Of a stretch of DNA of 64,000 nucleotides, positions 11,935-24,153 are shown piece by piece; the first letter of the stretch is position 1; each line of letters begins with the position of its first letter. This stretch comes from Aquilaria yunnanensis (taxonomy: Eukaryota > Streptophyta > Magnoliopsida > Malvales > Thymelaeaceae). The notes below the pieces were generated by a model, which did no database searches, had not been told where the DNA came from, and was given only the letters and a program-made list of their open reading frames with translations. The DNA is taken from contig CM077597.1 in the NCBI GenBank assembly GCA_039654915.1, positions 35,810,001 through 35,874,000 on the forward strand. The letters are read 5' to 3'. The position numbers were made by a program, and so were the translations under genes.

Positions 11935-13760
11935 GTATTTTAGCTTTCCAGGTTAATTGGATAGTTATTAACTTCAGTTGGGCTTTCTCCTACTTTAGCC
12001 ATTAGTTAGCCAAACAAGTTAGGCTATTTAGCTCATTTGATTTTTCTTCTCCATGTTTTAGAAGGCTTGTGTATTTTCTGCTTAGAGCATCAACCACTTT
12101 GTTAGCCTTACCTTCAGTGTACTGAATGGTATAATCAAAATATTTGAGATATTCAAGACATCTTCTCTGTCCCATGTTCAACTCCTTTTGAGCAAATAGA
12201 TATTTGAGACTTTATGATCAGTGAAGATCTGGAACTTGTTACCCAGTAGGTAATGTTTCCACTGTTACAAGGCAAAAGTCACAGTAGCAAGTTCTAGGTA
12301 ATGCACTAGATAGTTTTTCTCATGTGGTCTCAATTGTATTGATCCATAAGCTATGGATTGCTTTTCTTGCACCAATTCACATCCGAATCCTATAATAGAT
12401 GCATCTATATAAACCTCAAAGGCTTTATTGGGATTAGGCAGTATTAGAATAGGATTAGAACTGAGGTTATTTTTAAAACCTTGAAAGCCCTCTTCACATT
12501 CCCTAAACCATTCAAACATTTGCGCCTTCCTTATCAGCTTCGTTAGAAGAGCTGCCATTACAAAAAATTTTGGCACTCATCTTCCACAATAGCCAGTTAA
12601 ACCCAAGAAGTTTATTATTTCTTTGAAATTCTATGGTTGCTTCCATTTAAGATATCTTCAATTTTGTAGGGTCTACAACCATTCCTTGCCCATTGATTAC
12701 GTGGCCTAAGAATTCAATTTGATTGGTCCAGAAATGGCATTTATTCAGTTTGGCATATAATTGATGTGCCTTTAACACATTTAGCACTGTTCTCAACTAC
12801 TTTTCATGCACCTCCTTATCCTTTACATCAAACCCATAAAGAAATCTAGGGCATTAGTAAGCCCAAATGGCATTACAGTATACTCAAAATGCCTATATTT
12901 GGTTTTTAAAGTAGTCATAGGAATGTCTGCTTCTTTGACTCTTACTTAAAAGTATCCTGATCTGAGATCTATCTTTAAGAACAATGTGGCTCCCTTAAGT
13001 TGATTAAACAAGCCCTTAATTCTAGGGAAAACATACTTATTCCTCACTGTCATAGCATTGACCTTTCTATAGTCAATGCACAACCTAAAAGTCCCTTCAT
13101 TCTTTTTCACAAACAGCATTAGTACTCCCCAAGGGGACATACCTAGCCTAATGAATCCATTTTCAAGGAATTCATCCAATTAATTTTTTAGCTCATTCAT
13201 TTCAGGAATTGCCATCTTGCAAGGTGCAGTAGATAAAGAAACTACTCCTGGAGTCAATTTAATCTCAAACTTTATTTCTCTTAAAGGAGGTAACCCTGGT
13301 AAGTTAGAAGGGAATATTTTCTGAAATTCTTTCACAACAAGAATTTTGTTTTATTTAGTCTTGGACTCTTTGTCATTTAAGCCCATATATTCTTCTTCAG
13401 AAAGTATAGGCATGTAATCCATTACCTTTCCTTGCCCAACATCACATTTTATTGAGTCGCTTAAGGAATGTTCTATTGGTCCTAGCAGTATTAGCTTCCT
13501 ATCTTTGCAACTTATGTTATTTTTAGCTAACTAGTTCATGCCCAATACCATATCATAACCAATGGTTTCTAGAATCATCGGATTAACTTTGAATTCTAGC
13601 TCATTTAGCCTAATCACATTGTCTTTGACTAAGTGATGTTAAAACATTAGTTCATTTCCAACTATTCTGATCATATACATTTGAGGTAATGATGTAACCT
13701 CTAAATTCAATTTCCTTACTAAGTTAGTTGGAATAGTAGACATGGTAGCACGAGCACTAT
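11935..13760 (-). pseudogene. Chromovirus pol remnant (protease, RT, RNase H)
   Basis: Minus-strand Ty3/gypsy pol, read downward in coordinates. Protease text lies near 13760-13480 (a retained LGMN block). An LPGLPP linker lies near 13310. RT lies at 13179-12946 with [15 protein letters not shown] and KIDLRSGYF. RNase H lies at 12576-12265 with [10 protein letters not shown] and [15 protein letters not shown], then a tail near 12180-12060 resembling QRRCLEYLKYFDYTIQYTEG. Frameshifts and stops separate the pieces, and the YVDD region is not intact. It is cut at 11934 by a Tat LTR. It belongs to the same family as chromovirus A at 46039-48153. Confidence 0.82.
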
Positions 13761-13769
13761 AATACGCTT

Positions 13770-14860
13770 ATCACAAAGGTAAAGATTACCTTTGAGTGCT
13801 TCATTCCTTAGCTTACTATGGCTCATAGCCTCTTCCCCAAGGTTGTTCTTTTTTTCTCCTTAATCTGATATACCCTTCCAATTAGAGGTTGGACTCCGAT
13901 GGGCACAAGCTAACTTGGCCCCTTCTGTACCTACCTGGGAGGTTGAAGTGTTGCCATCCTTTTCCTTTTACCTTGTTGGTTTTTTCGCCAAGGAGCCCAA
14001 AATTTGCCCAACACTTTTCTTTCCTTCTTTTTAACTGGGTAATCTCTGACTAAGTAGTCCTAAGAACCACACATCAGATATCCTTTAGTGATTCTATAAC
14101 ATGGTTTAACATGGCGGTATTTTCCACAAGTTTGACATTGGGGTCCAAACCTCAAGGCTTCTCTAGGCTTTCTTTGCTCCTTGTGTAATTTAGCATTTCC
14201 CAACCTATCCCTGGACACTTTTCTCCACTTTGATGTCCCATAAGAGCCTCTTTTATGTTTCCTACCAATGGATGCTAAAATTCCTGCTCCAAGGTCAGAG
14301 CCCTTTGCATAGCCTCATAATAGTTCTTCATGCCTATAGCTCTCAATACTTGTCTTAATTTAGGTATCAGTTCATTGATAAATCTTTTAGTTCTCAATTC
14401 TTCCTATCCATCATTTTTTGTGGCATACTTGAGGAGGCTACTATATCTGTGCTCGTATTCTCTGACTGACATGGTCCCTTATTCTAGTAAGCCAAACTCT
14501 ATTTGTTTCTGATCTTTGAGAGCTTCACTTACATATTGTTGTTGAAACACTTGAAGGAATTCAACCCAATTCACGGGTCTTCTCTCCCTGGTGGGTTTTC
14601 TTTCATTTCTGCTCAATTATGCCCTTTGCACTATTCTTCACCATAGCTCTGCACTACCTTCCAGCTTAAGGCATCTAACAACCCTTTCCGAGTGGAAGTA
14701 ACCTCCATTCATCCAAACACTTTCTTAATCTGGTAAATGCAGAATTCAGCTTCTTTTAGATCACCACTTCCCTTAAACACTAGGGTTTAAGTGCCAGGTA
14801 ACTGAGGGTGCCAGATTATTTGAATGTCTGGTAATGCACAAATTTTGAAATCTAGTTTTT
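13770..14860 (-). pseudogene. Chromovirus gag remnant
   Basis: Corresponds block for block to the gag of chromovirus A at 46600-47470. A CCHC zinc-knuckle remnant is seen near 14130-14030, with a basic tail. The capsid-like part lies near 14850-14300, where the conserved text around ETNRVWLT appears. Stops interrupt it throughout. The N-terminal ~600 bp present in element A are missing; similarity ends near 14860. Gag forms the capsid shell in which reverse transcription happens. This copy is dead. Confidence 0.72.
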
Positions 14861-15389
14861 TAAAAAGAATGCAAACAAGGATGTGATTGTGCTTAGTGAT
14901 AAGGAAGTTGAACAGGGCTGTAAAAAATGGAGGTAGACCCTAGTTGGCATTGAGATTGGTATGAAGGTCTCATTGGACAACATACAGAACTAAGTTCATT
15001 CTCAATGGAAAAATATGTTGATGCCAGTGATAACAAAGTTCCAATCATGTTTGTGCATTTTAGACTTCATTCCCTTGATGATCTCATGAACACCTTATAG
15101 GGACTGATAGCCACATGAGTTCCTATGTATTTTTCCTCACCTTTTGTGGTTTATTTCACTATATTTTGCTAGTACTTAGTACCATTTTTAGTGTTGTAGG
15201 TCTCATTTCATTTTTTGAGGGTAAAAATGTGCAAGGAGTAGAAATTAAGGGCAAATTTATAGCTGAAATCAAAGCTGGAGGAGCTGGAAGCAAAATAGGA
15301 GTAGAATTACCAAAAAGTGTGACTGCACAAATAAAACTTCAATTGCACTTCAAGTGGAGGAACATCACCCAAGAGACCAAGGTGTTATT
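14861..15389. other. Unassigned stretch with a 95-codon open frame
   Basis: I recognise no family here. A plus-strand frame at 15115-15402 encodes 95 residues with a hydrophobic N-terminal third (about residues 1-35) followed by a more polar part. It runs 13 bp into the copia LTR remnant at 15390 and has no homologue I can name, so I treat it as chance or remnant coding. It sits between a gag break and a copia LTR scrap. Confidence 0.3.
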
Positions 15390-15870
15390 TGTATGGCTTT
15401 GAGAGCTAAACAAGCGCAGTGGAAGATAACCAAAACCCTTTAGGATAAGTCAGGTGTTTGAAAATTTTTTACCAAGTCGATTAAGATCTTTCACCCAACT
15501 GTTGAGTAAAATCATAAAATTTGAACAGTTGAGGTGTTCAAGGTCTCTACAGTATCCACACGAGCCTCATGGGATCACGACAGCTCCACCACGTCTTGGC
15601 AGATGCGTTCTTTTTGGGCCTGTAGTGCTAGCTTGCATCCTCCAGGGAATGGCAAGAGAAGAGTATGGCTGGAACTTTCAGAACTCTTCTAATTTCATCC
15701 TTAGGGAGGCTAGGGCAGGAGTTACAAAATTCTCACTATATGATGTATATATAGTGAGACTTAACTTCCAAGCCCAATGGGTTTCAAATTAGGTATAACT
15801 TTGGGCTCTATTAATAAGCTAACCTTTGGGCCAATTATTTATCTGAAATTATATTAGAACATTTCCAATA
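15390..15870 (-). repeat. Truncated copia LTR (same family as the 37881-46033 element)
   Basis: Starts TGTATGG and follows the copia LTRs at 37881 and 44662 through shared blocks AAGATCTTTCACCCAA, GCTTGCATCCTCCA and TATAGTGAGACT. Similarity fades near 15870, so only the first ~480 of about 1,370 bp remain. No internal copia sequence is attached. Confidence 0.78.
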
Positions 15871-15875
15871 AAGCT

Positions 15876-16000
15876 AGAGTTGATACTGTGGCATATGAGC
15901 TTTAATTACCTTAAGAAATGGGTTATATAAATGATGGTTTCCATGCCAGTATGCTCAAGAAATATTTATCTGACCCACGACAAGCCATACCAATTTCTAA
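15876..16000 (+). pseudogene. Integrase C-terminal scrap of a chromovirus
   Basis: The plus strand encodes FHASMLKKYLSDPRQAI at about 15939-15989, preceded by a decayed VAYEL...LP segment. This matches the FHVSMLKKY block at the integrase C-terminus of chromoviruses; element B keeps FHVSMLKKC near 51215. Stops flank it. Its orientation is opposite to the gag-pol remnant at 11935-14860, so it comes from a different insertion. Confidence 0.72.
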
Positions 16001-16484
16001 AGTTACGGGACTCTAGCCAACAGAACTTCAACAGTTAGGTAAGACTTGTTAAACAAGTCAAAATCCCTCGTTCAATGCCTCAATTTGTTTGAATTAGCAA
16101 GTCAAGCAAGTCTATTAAGGTTTAGATGGTTCCTAGGTGATTTTGGCACCTAGAAGTCACCAGGGGTAAAATGGTCATTTTGTACCCTAAGGTAATAGGC
16201 TTGGTATTTAAGTTCATCAGTTGTTCTTTTCGACCTAAGTGGCAAGAAACCAAAGTGTGGGAAAAAATTGCCTAAGCTAGTGTTGCTATTTGAGCAAGGG
16301 GTTCTTTTGCAAAAATTACAAAAGTTGGAGGAGCATTTCGCAAGTATGGGCTTTTAAACACATTTGGGTAGGATTTTGCGCACTATTTGACACGGCCGTC
16401 CTTGGCCCCTGCACAGGAAGCCTCTGAGAGCTGGTCTCACGATGGATTGCAATTGGCTAGCAGTATATATGCGCGGATTAAAAT
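16001..16484. other. Non-coding repeat-derived stretch
   Basis: No gene seen. It lies between the integrase scrap and a decayed primer-site-like sequence and is probably leader or LTR debris. A stretch near 16165-16185 (GGGGTAAAATGGTCATTTT) is of a kind common in plant LTRs. Confidence 0.35.
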
Positions 16485-16496
16485 CCTATGATACTA
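16485..16496 (-). other. Decayed primer-site-like sequence
   Basis: The minus strand reads TAGTATCATAGG, matching TGGTATCAGAGC at 9 of 12 positions. It lies directly beside the proposed inner end of the LTR at 16497-18823, where a 5' LTR would have its primer site. Confidence 0.4.
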
Positions 16497-18823
16497 GTTG
16501 ATTGACCTAGAATATGCTAGATGCATGCTCTTCATGCTTTGACTTGGTTTATTAAAACCATAAAACATTAGCTTGGCCAAGTAATTTCTACAGAAAATAT
16601 GTACAAATAGCCAAAGCCTACAAAATCAACATTTGTTTGAGTTTACTACACATAACAACTCGTGAGAACATTCATACATGCAGTAGACTAATGCCCTTAC
16701 CCAAGAGCAATCCTAGAGTCTAGGAATCCTCAAAACATAGACTATGGAGGCAACTAGCGTACTGCATAAACACAAGCCTCAACTGAGATCTTCTTAATCT
16801 AACTCCCACCTTGGATACACGTCCCAGTGGTGAGTCTCAAAAGCTTTGTCCAAGTACTACTAGGCTCTACAACCAAAGGAAGACACTAGTTAGTACTGTT
16901 ACTTGAACAAGAAACCAACTAAATACTCAGGTAGACTAGAATCACAAGGATTCTCAAGTACAATACCTGTACAAAAGCTACTACCGCGATAACCCTCAGT
17001 GGTTAACGCGCCCAACAACTTCAGTATCTGCACAACACAACTAGGGAGTGAGAATTCAACATTCTCAGTAAGGGGTCTTCTGTGTACCTACAAGAAAATT
17101 ACTAGGACTCTACATATGATAACATATGTAACTTGCTACGAGCTCACATAGCATGAGGGTTTGATATATGCACATATAACTAGGCCTTTAAGACCTCTCC
17201 TCAAACTAGTCCTCCTCACGGGGCATCATTTCGTGCCTATCGAGTTCTGATCACTAACTCGCTCCTAGTAAGCCGTACCTTACTAATGCAATCATGTAGC
17301 CTTCCCTTAGTCATTATGTAGGGGAATTATGGTGGAACTTTGTAGACTAGGCCATAAGACCTCCTTGTAGACTAGATGAACATGGTTTCACTTTGCAACT
17401 TCGTGGCTATGGCACGGCTAGGTTGACAAGGGTTCTAAACCTTTCACCTAAGCTAGTGGTACTTAGTTATGTTCATTTGCAACCTAGTTTCCTTGCTTGT
17501 TTCACAAGCAACCATAAAACCTTACAAAACTCAAGGAAACTCTTATCTGTTGTGGGACTTTTGGAAGTCTCGAAGTACCCCTGAAATCCTTCGACCCCAA
17601 GGTACTCTAACCCCTTTCCGTCTCACCTGGATCATCCTAGCAAAATGTAAAAAAATTTGGCCATTTTTTCTATGGTGACGCATCGCCACACTTGGTAACG
17701 TTCTGTAAACTGTTTCTAGATTGGCGACACGTCATGGGGCTCGACCTGTAATTGGCGACTCGTCGCCAATCTGCATTTCTTCAGAACTTGGCTCATTTTG
17801 CTGCTATGAACTTTGGACACTTCCTACACATATCAAACATTCTTGGAAAAGCCTCCAAATTTCATACACTCATAGACCATGTTGCATAGAACATAACCAA
17901 CTATCACAAGCCAATCTATGATGCTCTATAACATCATCCAAATCCTCTCAAATTTTGTAGTCCACCACAATTCAACCAAAACCTTTAACTAATGCTATTG
18001 CTAAAACCACTCGAATTCTTCAAGCAAACTCAAGCAAATAGCAGTAATTGCACTTGAAAACATAACTCCCTTACCTCAACTCCAAGCAACAAGCAAGAAT
18101 CAATCTCCTTTTCAATCAACCAAGCTCACCAAAGTTCTACACAAGTTCCAATCCAAAAAAACAAAGCACGAATCACCAAAACTTCACTCTTTAACCAAAA
18201 CCCAAGCTCCAAACCAAGAAAATAACATGAATTCAATCAAGAACACATTGATTAGCTCGCTCAAAAATAGGGGATATGGAAAAACACCCTTCCAAGCTTC
18301 AAAATCATGGTTTAAAGCTTTAAATTAGCTTCTCCTAGCTTGTACACCTTGGATTGCACCTCTTGACACCAAGAACACTTTATTCCAAGCTTAATTTGAG
18401 AGAGAAATGAGTGATGGAAGGATAAAAACGTGGTTATGGTAGCTTCCCCCTTCTTTTTCCCCTCTTTAACCTTTAGTTAGCATCAAAGTCACCAAGGTAT
18501 CAAGCTTAATGGAATTAAGTCCCCCATCTTTGTAACTTGGTCATTCTTAATTAAATTCTTGTTTATTCATCAAGTTTGGGTTAAGGTTGAAAGTTAAATT
18601 ATAAAAAATCATTTTAAAACACTTGGGACTCATCCCGGCTCTTCAGGATGCAAAATTACCATTTTTCCCTTGAACCTCATTTAGTGCCTTATCTACCTCA
18701 GAACTTAGTAAACTTTGCTAAACTTCTCTATTCTTGCTATGTAAACTTCAATTAAAGTTCTAAACTTAATTTAGAACACTTTACCTTTCTCAAGAGTGCC
18801 TGTTAGTAGGAGGTCTATAACAC
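16497..18823 (-). repeat. Chromovirus-type LTR, minus orientation, ~2.3 kb
   Basis: On the minus strand it begins TGTTATAGACC at 18823 and ends beside the primer-like site. It is related in inverted orientation to 18824-20900. Shared blocks include GAGGTAAGGGA (18073 region versus 19202), a GCACATAT block near 17170 versus 20510, the GATTCTCACTCC block near 17050 versus 20655, and GTGACGCATCGCC-like repeats near 17670-17770 versus 19525-19580. It carries no gene. Confidence 0.55.
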
Positions 18824-21800
18824 TATTCATCATCTTCTCCATCTCAAAACCATAACCCTCCTGCTCCTCTCAAATTTTATAGCCAAAACTTCAATTTTTG
18901 CTCAATTCTTGGTGGAAATCAAAATGTCATGAGGTATCCATGCAAGAAATGCATTATTCTTGAATAGTTTTGGTGTGGAAGCTCTTGGATTACATTTTTT
19001 AGGTTTGTGAGCTTAGGCAACATTTTGGTCTCCTTATTCTTGAGTTGTTCTTGGTTTCCTAAGGTTGTATGAGCTTGGGTCTAGAATGGTTGAGCTTAAT
19101 TTGGTGGCTTGTCTGTTGGATTTTTCTTGGAACCATAAGAACTCCATAGTGGAACCTTTGTTGCTTGTGGTGCTTGATGGCTTGCTTGTTCTTCTCAATT
19201 GAGGTAAGGGATTTAGTTTACATACTTCTATAATGCATGTCTTAGTGCTTGAATGTTGGTTTCAAGTGGTTAGCAAGATATGCATTGTTATGGTGAGATT
19301 TGTGTTATAATGGACTAGTATGGATCAAGCATTTGTGTAGATCATTTAGGCACTTGATGCTTGGTTAGGTTAGCTTGTTTGTGGCCTATTGTAGTAGTTT
19401 TAAAGTTCTTGAACTTGTGAAGGCTTGCCTTGGATGTTTGGGAGGTGTTTGATGCCCATAAAGTGTGCATGGACACAAGGGGTAGAAATAGGGCACATTT
19501 GGAACCCGAGCATTATAGTCATTGGTGACACATCGCCACTACATCGCCATTTCTAGTGACGTTTCATCAAGTCACCAATAGCATTGACAAGCTGTAACAT
19601 TTTTGCCATAATGTTTCACCCGGGTGTCCGAATGAGGTGATTCAAGATTCCACGTGAAGCTAAGAGGAAGAACTACAATTCTATGCTATCAAAAATAAAA
19701 AATTATGTCTATATTATTTTTGGATTTATTTCCAAACGAAGGGGCTTAAGAGTGCCTAAGGGGACATGGGGTGGAAGGTGCTTAATGGTGCCTTAGTACC
19801 TCCCATGGCTTTTTAAATCACTAAGTAGTTAATGAAGCCTTATTGGGTGTAAATAAAGCATGGTGGAAGATAATTTGGAAGATGTTTCAAGGACTACAAT
19901 AGGGGTAGTAGGAAGGACAAGGGGATCTAGCACCATTGGTGGTTTAGTTGCAGACTTAAGGCTCGGGACACGAATGAGAAACCCTAGTGTATATGTTGAG
20001 TGCATCCATAGCAAGTCTTACTATAATAATGTGAACCAAGTAATGGTGGATAGTGGAGCACCATGGATAAAAGCTTAGTGTCCTTGTGGCCTAGCTAAGT
20101 TGTGACTTGAGGGACAAGTGAAAGGTTAGTGCATCCTTGGTCGGTTCAATGGGCAAGGCCTAGTACCTTGGTGATCTAGGTGAGCATATTAGGTTAAGAC
20201 ACCAAGTGGCAGCCTAGTGCACCTAGTTGGGTGTAGGCTTAGTACCAAAGTGGCCTAGACAAGCCAACGGCTTGAGGCACTATGTGGGAGCCTAGTACAC
20301 CTAGTGAGTTCCTTAGAACTTAAGCAAGAAGCATTCACCATGTTCACCTATACACAACAAAGGGAAGGTTAACTAGTGAGCGAAGCTCACTAGGATGTCA
20401 ACATGCTAAGCTTGCTAGAAGTAAGTTAGGGGCAAGAACTCGTTAGGCACGGGGTGATGTCTGTGCGAGCACTAGGAAAAGGTAAGGTCTTAAGGGGCTC
20501 TAATATATGCACATATGTTAGGCCTCAAACAACACTAGGCCTATAGTAGATTTCATATATTCTATATATGAGTATCATCAGGTTTTTGTTTGCAGGTTTT
20601 TAATTTTTCTTTCTAGGTGCCCAAATCCCTTTCTGGGAATCTTTGGATTCTCACTCCTATCAGTATTATTGTGTAGATTATATCTATAAGGAATTGGTGA
20701 CCTTGGATGGTTGTTGAGCTAGCATTTATATTCTAGGTAACCACTTAGTGAATGATTCATTGATTCTAGCTTTTCTGGTTAAGTTTTTTGTGCTAACTAT
20801 AGTTGTCTTGCAGCCTTGCAAAGCCAAGTTGCACAAGGACGGACATAGTGGATGTTATAGGCCTGCTTAAGTTAAGAGGTAATTATGACTTATTTGGCTA
20901 ATTATTTAAATTAGGTATTGTGTTAAGAAAATACCCCTTATTGTTTAATTCACCTATTGGCATTGATTTTTGATTTAATTGGTGTCACTGAACCTAGTTA
21001 AGCTACTAAGGTAGTGGCTTAATTGATTGTTTGGATAAAGGCAAAGACTTAATTACAAAGTCTATTATAAGCCTTTAAAAGGTTATGGATTAATTTGAAA
21101 AGAAAATAGTTAGATTGGGACCAGCCAAGTGCAAAGGGACCTAATTGCCTGAAATTTAGGAGCTGGAGGTTTTACCTAACAAGAAGATAGGGACTGAATT
21201 GAATTAATTGGAAAAGCTTGGTTAGAGAATTTCAAGGGAGAATCTGGTCAGATTAATAACCTGTGGCCTGAATTGAAAACAGATGGATAAATGAACGATT
21301 TAAGTAGGGTTTAATCCCACTTAATGCCTATTCAATCTAGCATGTTAGGCGCTTGCAAAAAAGAGCTAAAGTTAGTCCCTTTTTTGTCTAAACCATTTCC
21401 ATGTCTGGTTTTAGCACAAAAATAGAGCAGAGATGTTGATTATGAACAAAAAAATGTGCAAATTTGGCTTTGGATGTAAACTGGAGTTTTCAAATTCAAG
21501 GGTAAAAAAATTGCTTCTTTGTCAGTTCAAGGAAATTGAAGTTTTTGGTGATGGTTTCAACTAATTACAGAGCATGGGTTAGGTGTTCAGAGATGGCATG
21601 GCAAGCTTAAAAGAAAGGCAGCCTGGTTTAGCTAAAGGCTAGGCTCAGGTTATAAGACAAAGTTGTTTTCTTCACGGCCATGCTAAGTGCTTGAAGGGGC
21701 TATAGAAATGGAGTGAGAATTCTTGGAATTTTGGAGATAAAGGTGAATTAAAAGGTAAGGGACATTAGCCTTACTTGCTATTGTTAATGCATGTATTGAA

Positions 21801-22734
21801 ATTATCTAGAAACATGCAAAGTAAGAAAGGTTAGGAAACCATGTGGCATTCAATTGACATGAATGATCATGTTTTCTAGAGGGGTATTGAATTGTTCAAG
21901 GTTCTTAATGGCCAAAGTAAGATTTAAAGCTCTATAGGAACAAGGTTAAAGGATTCCTATCGGCTGAAGTAAGAAGGATGCGCTGAGGGAATCAAACTTT
22001 AGCCTTATTGATCTACTAGTTGTATGGTTTGATTGAATCCATTCTTGGATTATTGAATGACCAATTAAAGCAATCAAAGCAGGCAAGGGGAAGTGCTGGA
22101 GCACAGATGGCCATCTTGAGTATTTGAATCCCTATGAGCTTATTGTTGTTTGTGCTTATGCTTGCTATTGTAGCTAATGATGGCTAAGAAGAAATAGCCC
22201 TAGCTAATGGATTGCTTTTTGAACCCAAAAGGGTTATTGAATTGCTTATTGAACCTGAAAGGGTTACTGGAATGTTTATTGAACCCAAAAAGGTTTTTGG
22301 GTTGAGTATATATTGTTTGCATCGTTTGCATCATACGCATCATGTAGATTATATTGTTATTGTATATATTTTATTATTGTGCTTGCCTGCATTTGTTTTT
22401 TGATTTTTATTATAGGTAATTAGTTACTACTGAGGTAGCAAGGTATTGTTATTCACCCCTATTGACTCTTTTTGTAGGAAATCATGAGAGCTAGACCAAG
22501 ACTATATTTTTTTTGCTCTTACTATTTTGGTGATACAGGTTAGAATTACTGAAGAACCTTGGTTTAGTAAATTATTTTTAATTCCAGAATTTACCAGCTG
22601 AGCACTAATGAAATTGCAATGGAGTTTCAGACTCACAGTTGTGGCAAGGCTGATGATTGTGATATTGACCTCTCTAAAGCATTTTTTTACTTAGGAAAAG
22701 TCCTGGATTGGGTTTCTTAACCCTTTGACCTTTT
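18824..22734 (+). repeat. LTR and leader sequence of a plus-strand chromovirus, part 1
   Basis: The first ~2 kb is related to the LTR at 16497-18823 in opposite orientation, including a segment near 19615-19680 (CACCCGGGTGTCCGAATGAG). It is cut on the left by that LTR and on the right by Tat-1. I see no gene between 20900 and 22734, only AT-rich text and a 30-bp triplication. It probably continues at 33952 and belongs to chromovirus A, but at nearly 7.7 kb combined the LTR may hide further insertions. Confidence 0.45.
22211..22300 (+). repeat. Three tandem 30-bp units
   Basis: Units start at 22211, 22241 and 22271, with core TTGAACCCAAAAGGGTTAT. The period is a multiple of three, so a 63-codon frame at 22212-22403 reads as three 10-residue repeats. 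No coding role is likely. Confidence 0.8.
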
Positions 22735-23601
22735 TGATGGCCTAAGGCCTCATCGTTGTGAGTCATGATGACTGTTGAGGAGACTTCTAGGAGGAAGAAC
22801 GCCTGGAAGGTGGATCACCCCAAGGAGAGCACCTGAAAAGCTGGTAAACAGGGTTAGGAGGCCCCCGGAGTGTTTTTCCGGGGGGGGAGCCTCCGACGCC
22901 CAAGTCAGTGGTGGCCGGAAGAAGGAGAAAGTCACTAGCTCAAAGAGAAAGGCAGAAAAGTCTCGCCTGGTATTTTCTCAGGGTATGGGAGCTGTATATC
23001 CGGCCTGCCAACCTCCTGTCAAGTATTTATTTCCTGTATATATAGGAATACCTAGCCCGTTCAGATCATGACACGTGTGCGGTCGGATGCTCCTGAACGT
23101 CTGGGCGTAGGGGACAGATAGTTGGTAACTAGATGGCCTCGAGCCTTGTGCTGAGATGGGCCATGATATGATTCTGGTGGCGTCTGAGCGTCAGGGCGAC
23201 TTTTTACGTCTGTGGTGGGATGTGTCAGAGGCTTCCTTAAATGCTTCCTTAAATGCGCCTGCCGTACTCCCGAGGTCCCTGGGCGAGGTCATCCTCTAGT
23301 TCGGACAGAGCCTCTTCGGGAAGCCTACCCTCAGTTTGGGGGTTCCCAGTTCCAGGGGGTTCCGCCTTCGGGGATATCATATTCGGGCAGCAATGTCTAG
23401 TGCCACTTTTCCGAAGGCGCACTGTTCACAACCTTGGGGGGCGAATGGAGTCCTCAAGTTTTACTGGCGTGCCGAGGCTCGGAGCTCTCAGGCTATCTCC
23501 CGAGGTGCATGATTCCACCTATTCCCGGGAAGCGCCAGTTCTTCTGGCCATTGTTGTGGCAGGGTATTCGGCCAGATTGAGGCGATAGCCTTTGGCTATC
23601 A
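22735..23601 (-). repeat. 3' LTR of Tat-1
   Basis: 867 bp. Differs from the 33085-33951 copy at 11 positions, mostly transitions. On the minus strand a TATATA element sits near 23045-23035. An 8-G run at about 22879-22886 is shared by both copies. Confidence 0.93.
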
Positions 23602-23620
23602 CATGCCCCCCTCTGGAAAG
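23602..23620 (-). other. Polypurine tract of Tat-1
   Basis: The minus strand reads CCAGAGGGGGGCATG immediately before the 3' LTR start TGATAGCC. It is the expected plus-strand primer. The equivalent site in Tat-2 is 54606-54620 (CCGAGGGAGGGCATG). Confidence 0.82.
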
Positions 23621-24009
23621 CCGAAGTGAAGACTTCGGTTTGCATCTCTTTCTGAGGTTGCCGTTGGGAGTCTCGTTGGGAAGCATAACCTGTTCCGAGG
23701 TCGCACCTTTTGCCCGAGGGTCTGGCCTATTCGGCCTTGGCCTATTCTTTGGTGTCTCCGAGGCAAAGCCTGTACCGAAGATACACCTCTTGCCCAAAAG
23801 TCATGGGCTGTTCAGCCATAGCCTGTCTCTTGGTGTCCTCGAGGTGGCCTGCTTTTTATTTCTGCAGGTCTGATGGCCAAGCGTGTCAGACTGAGCGGCG
23901 CATCTCCATTTCTCAGGGATGTCAAATGACGTGTCCCAATCAGGAGGCGTGTCCCGGTTTTCCAGGCACGTTTGGGGAGGCACGTCCCCCATTTCTGCAC
24001 AGCGGTTGA

Positions 24010-24153
24010 CACGTGGCTTCTTGCCATTGGAGGAGAGGCGCGTCATTTACAGAGGGCGCGCCTTTTCGGGTGCAGCGGGCAGTTACGGCGACGGTTCGCC
24101 TCCAATGGGTACTTATGATGTTCTTTCGGTTACCCACCTTTGGCTTATAAATA
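24010..24153 (+). promoter_or_regulatory. Promoter of the antisense gene: G-box and TATA box
   Basis: A TATA box TATAAATA lies at 24146-24153 and a G-box core CACGTG at 24010-24015 within GACACGTGGC. Tat-2 has the same G-box 10-mer at 54903-54912 and TATATATA at 55040-55047. The G-box-to-TATA distances are 136 and 135 bp. CGGTTACCC/CGGCTACCC just before and CCATCATAA just after the TATA box are also kept. The start codon lies about 280-305 bp downstream in both. ACACGTGGC is the form bound by plant bZIP factors in ABA or light responses; that regulation is inference. Confidence 0.75.

Noticed and set aside
14330..14512. 60-codon plus-strand frame resembling one at 46884-47069 (minus)
   Set aside because: The similarity is real, but both are the antisense of the conserved gag region of two chromovirus copies.
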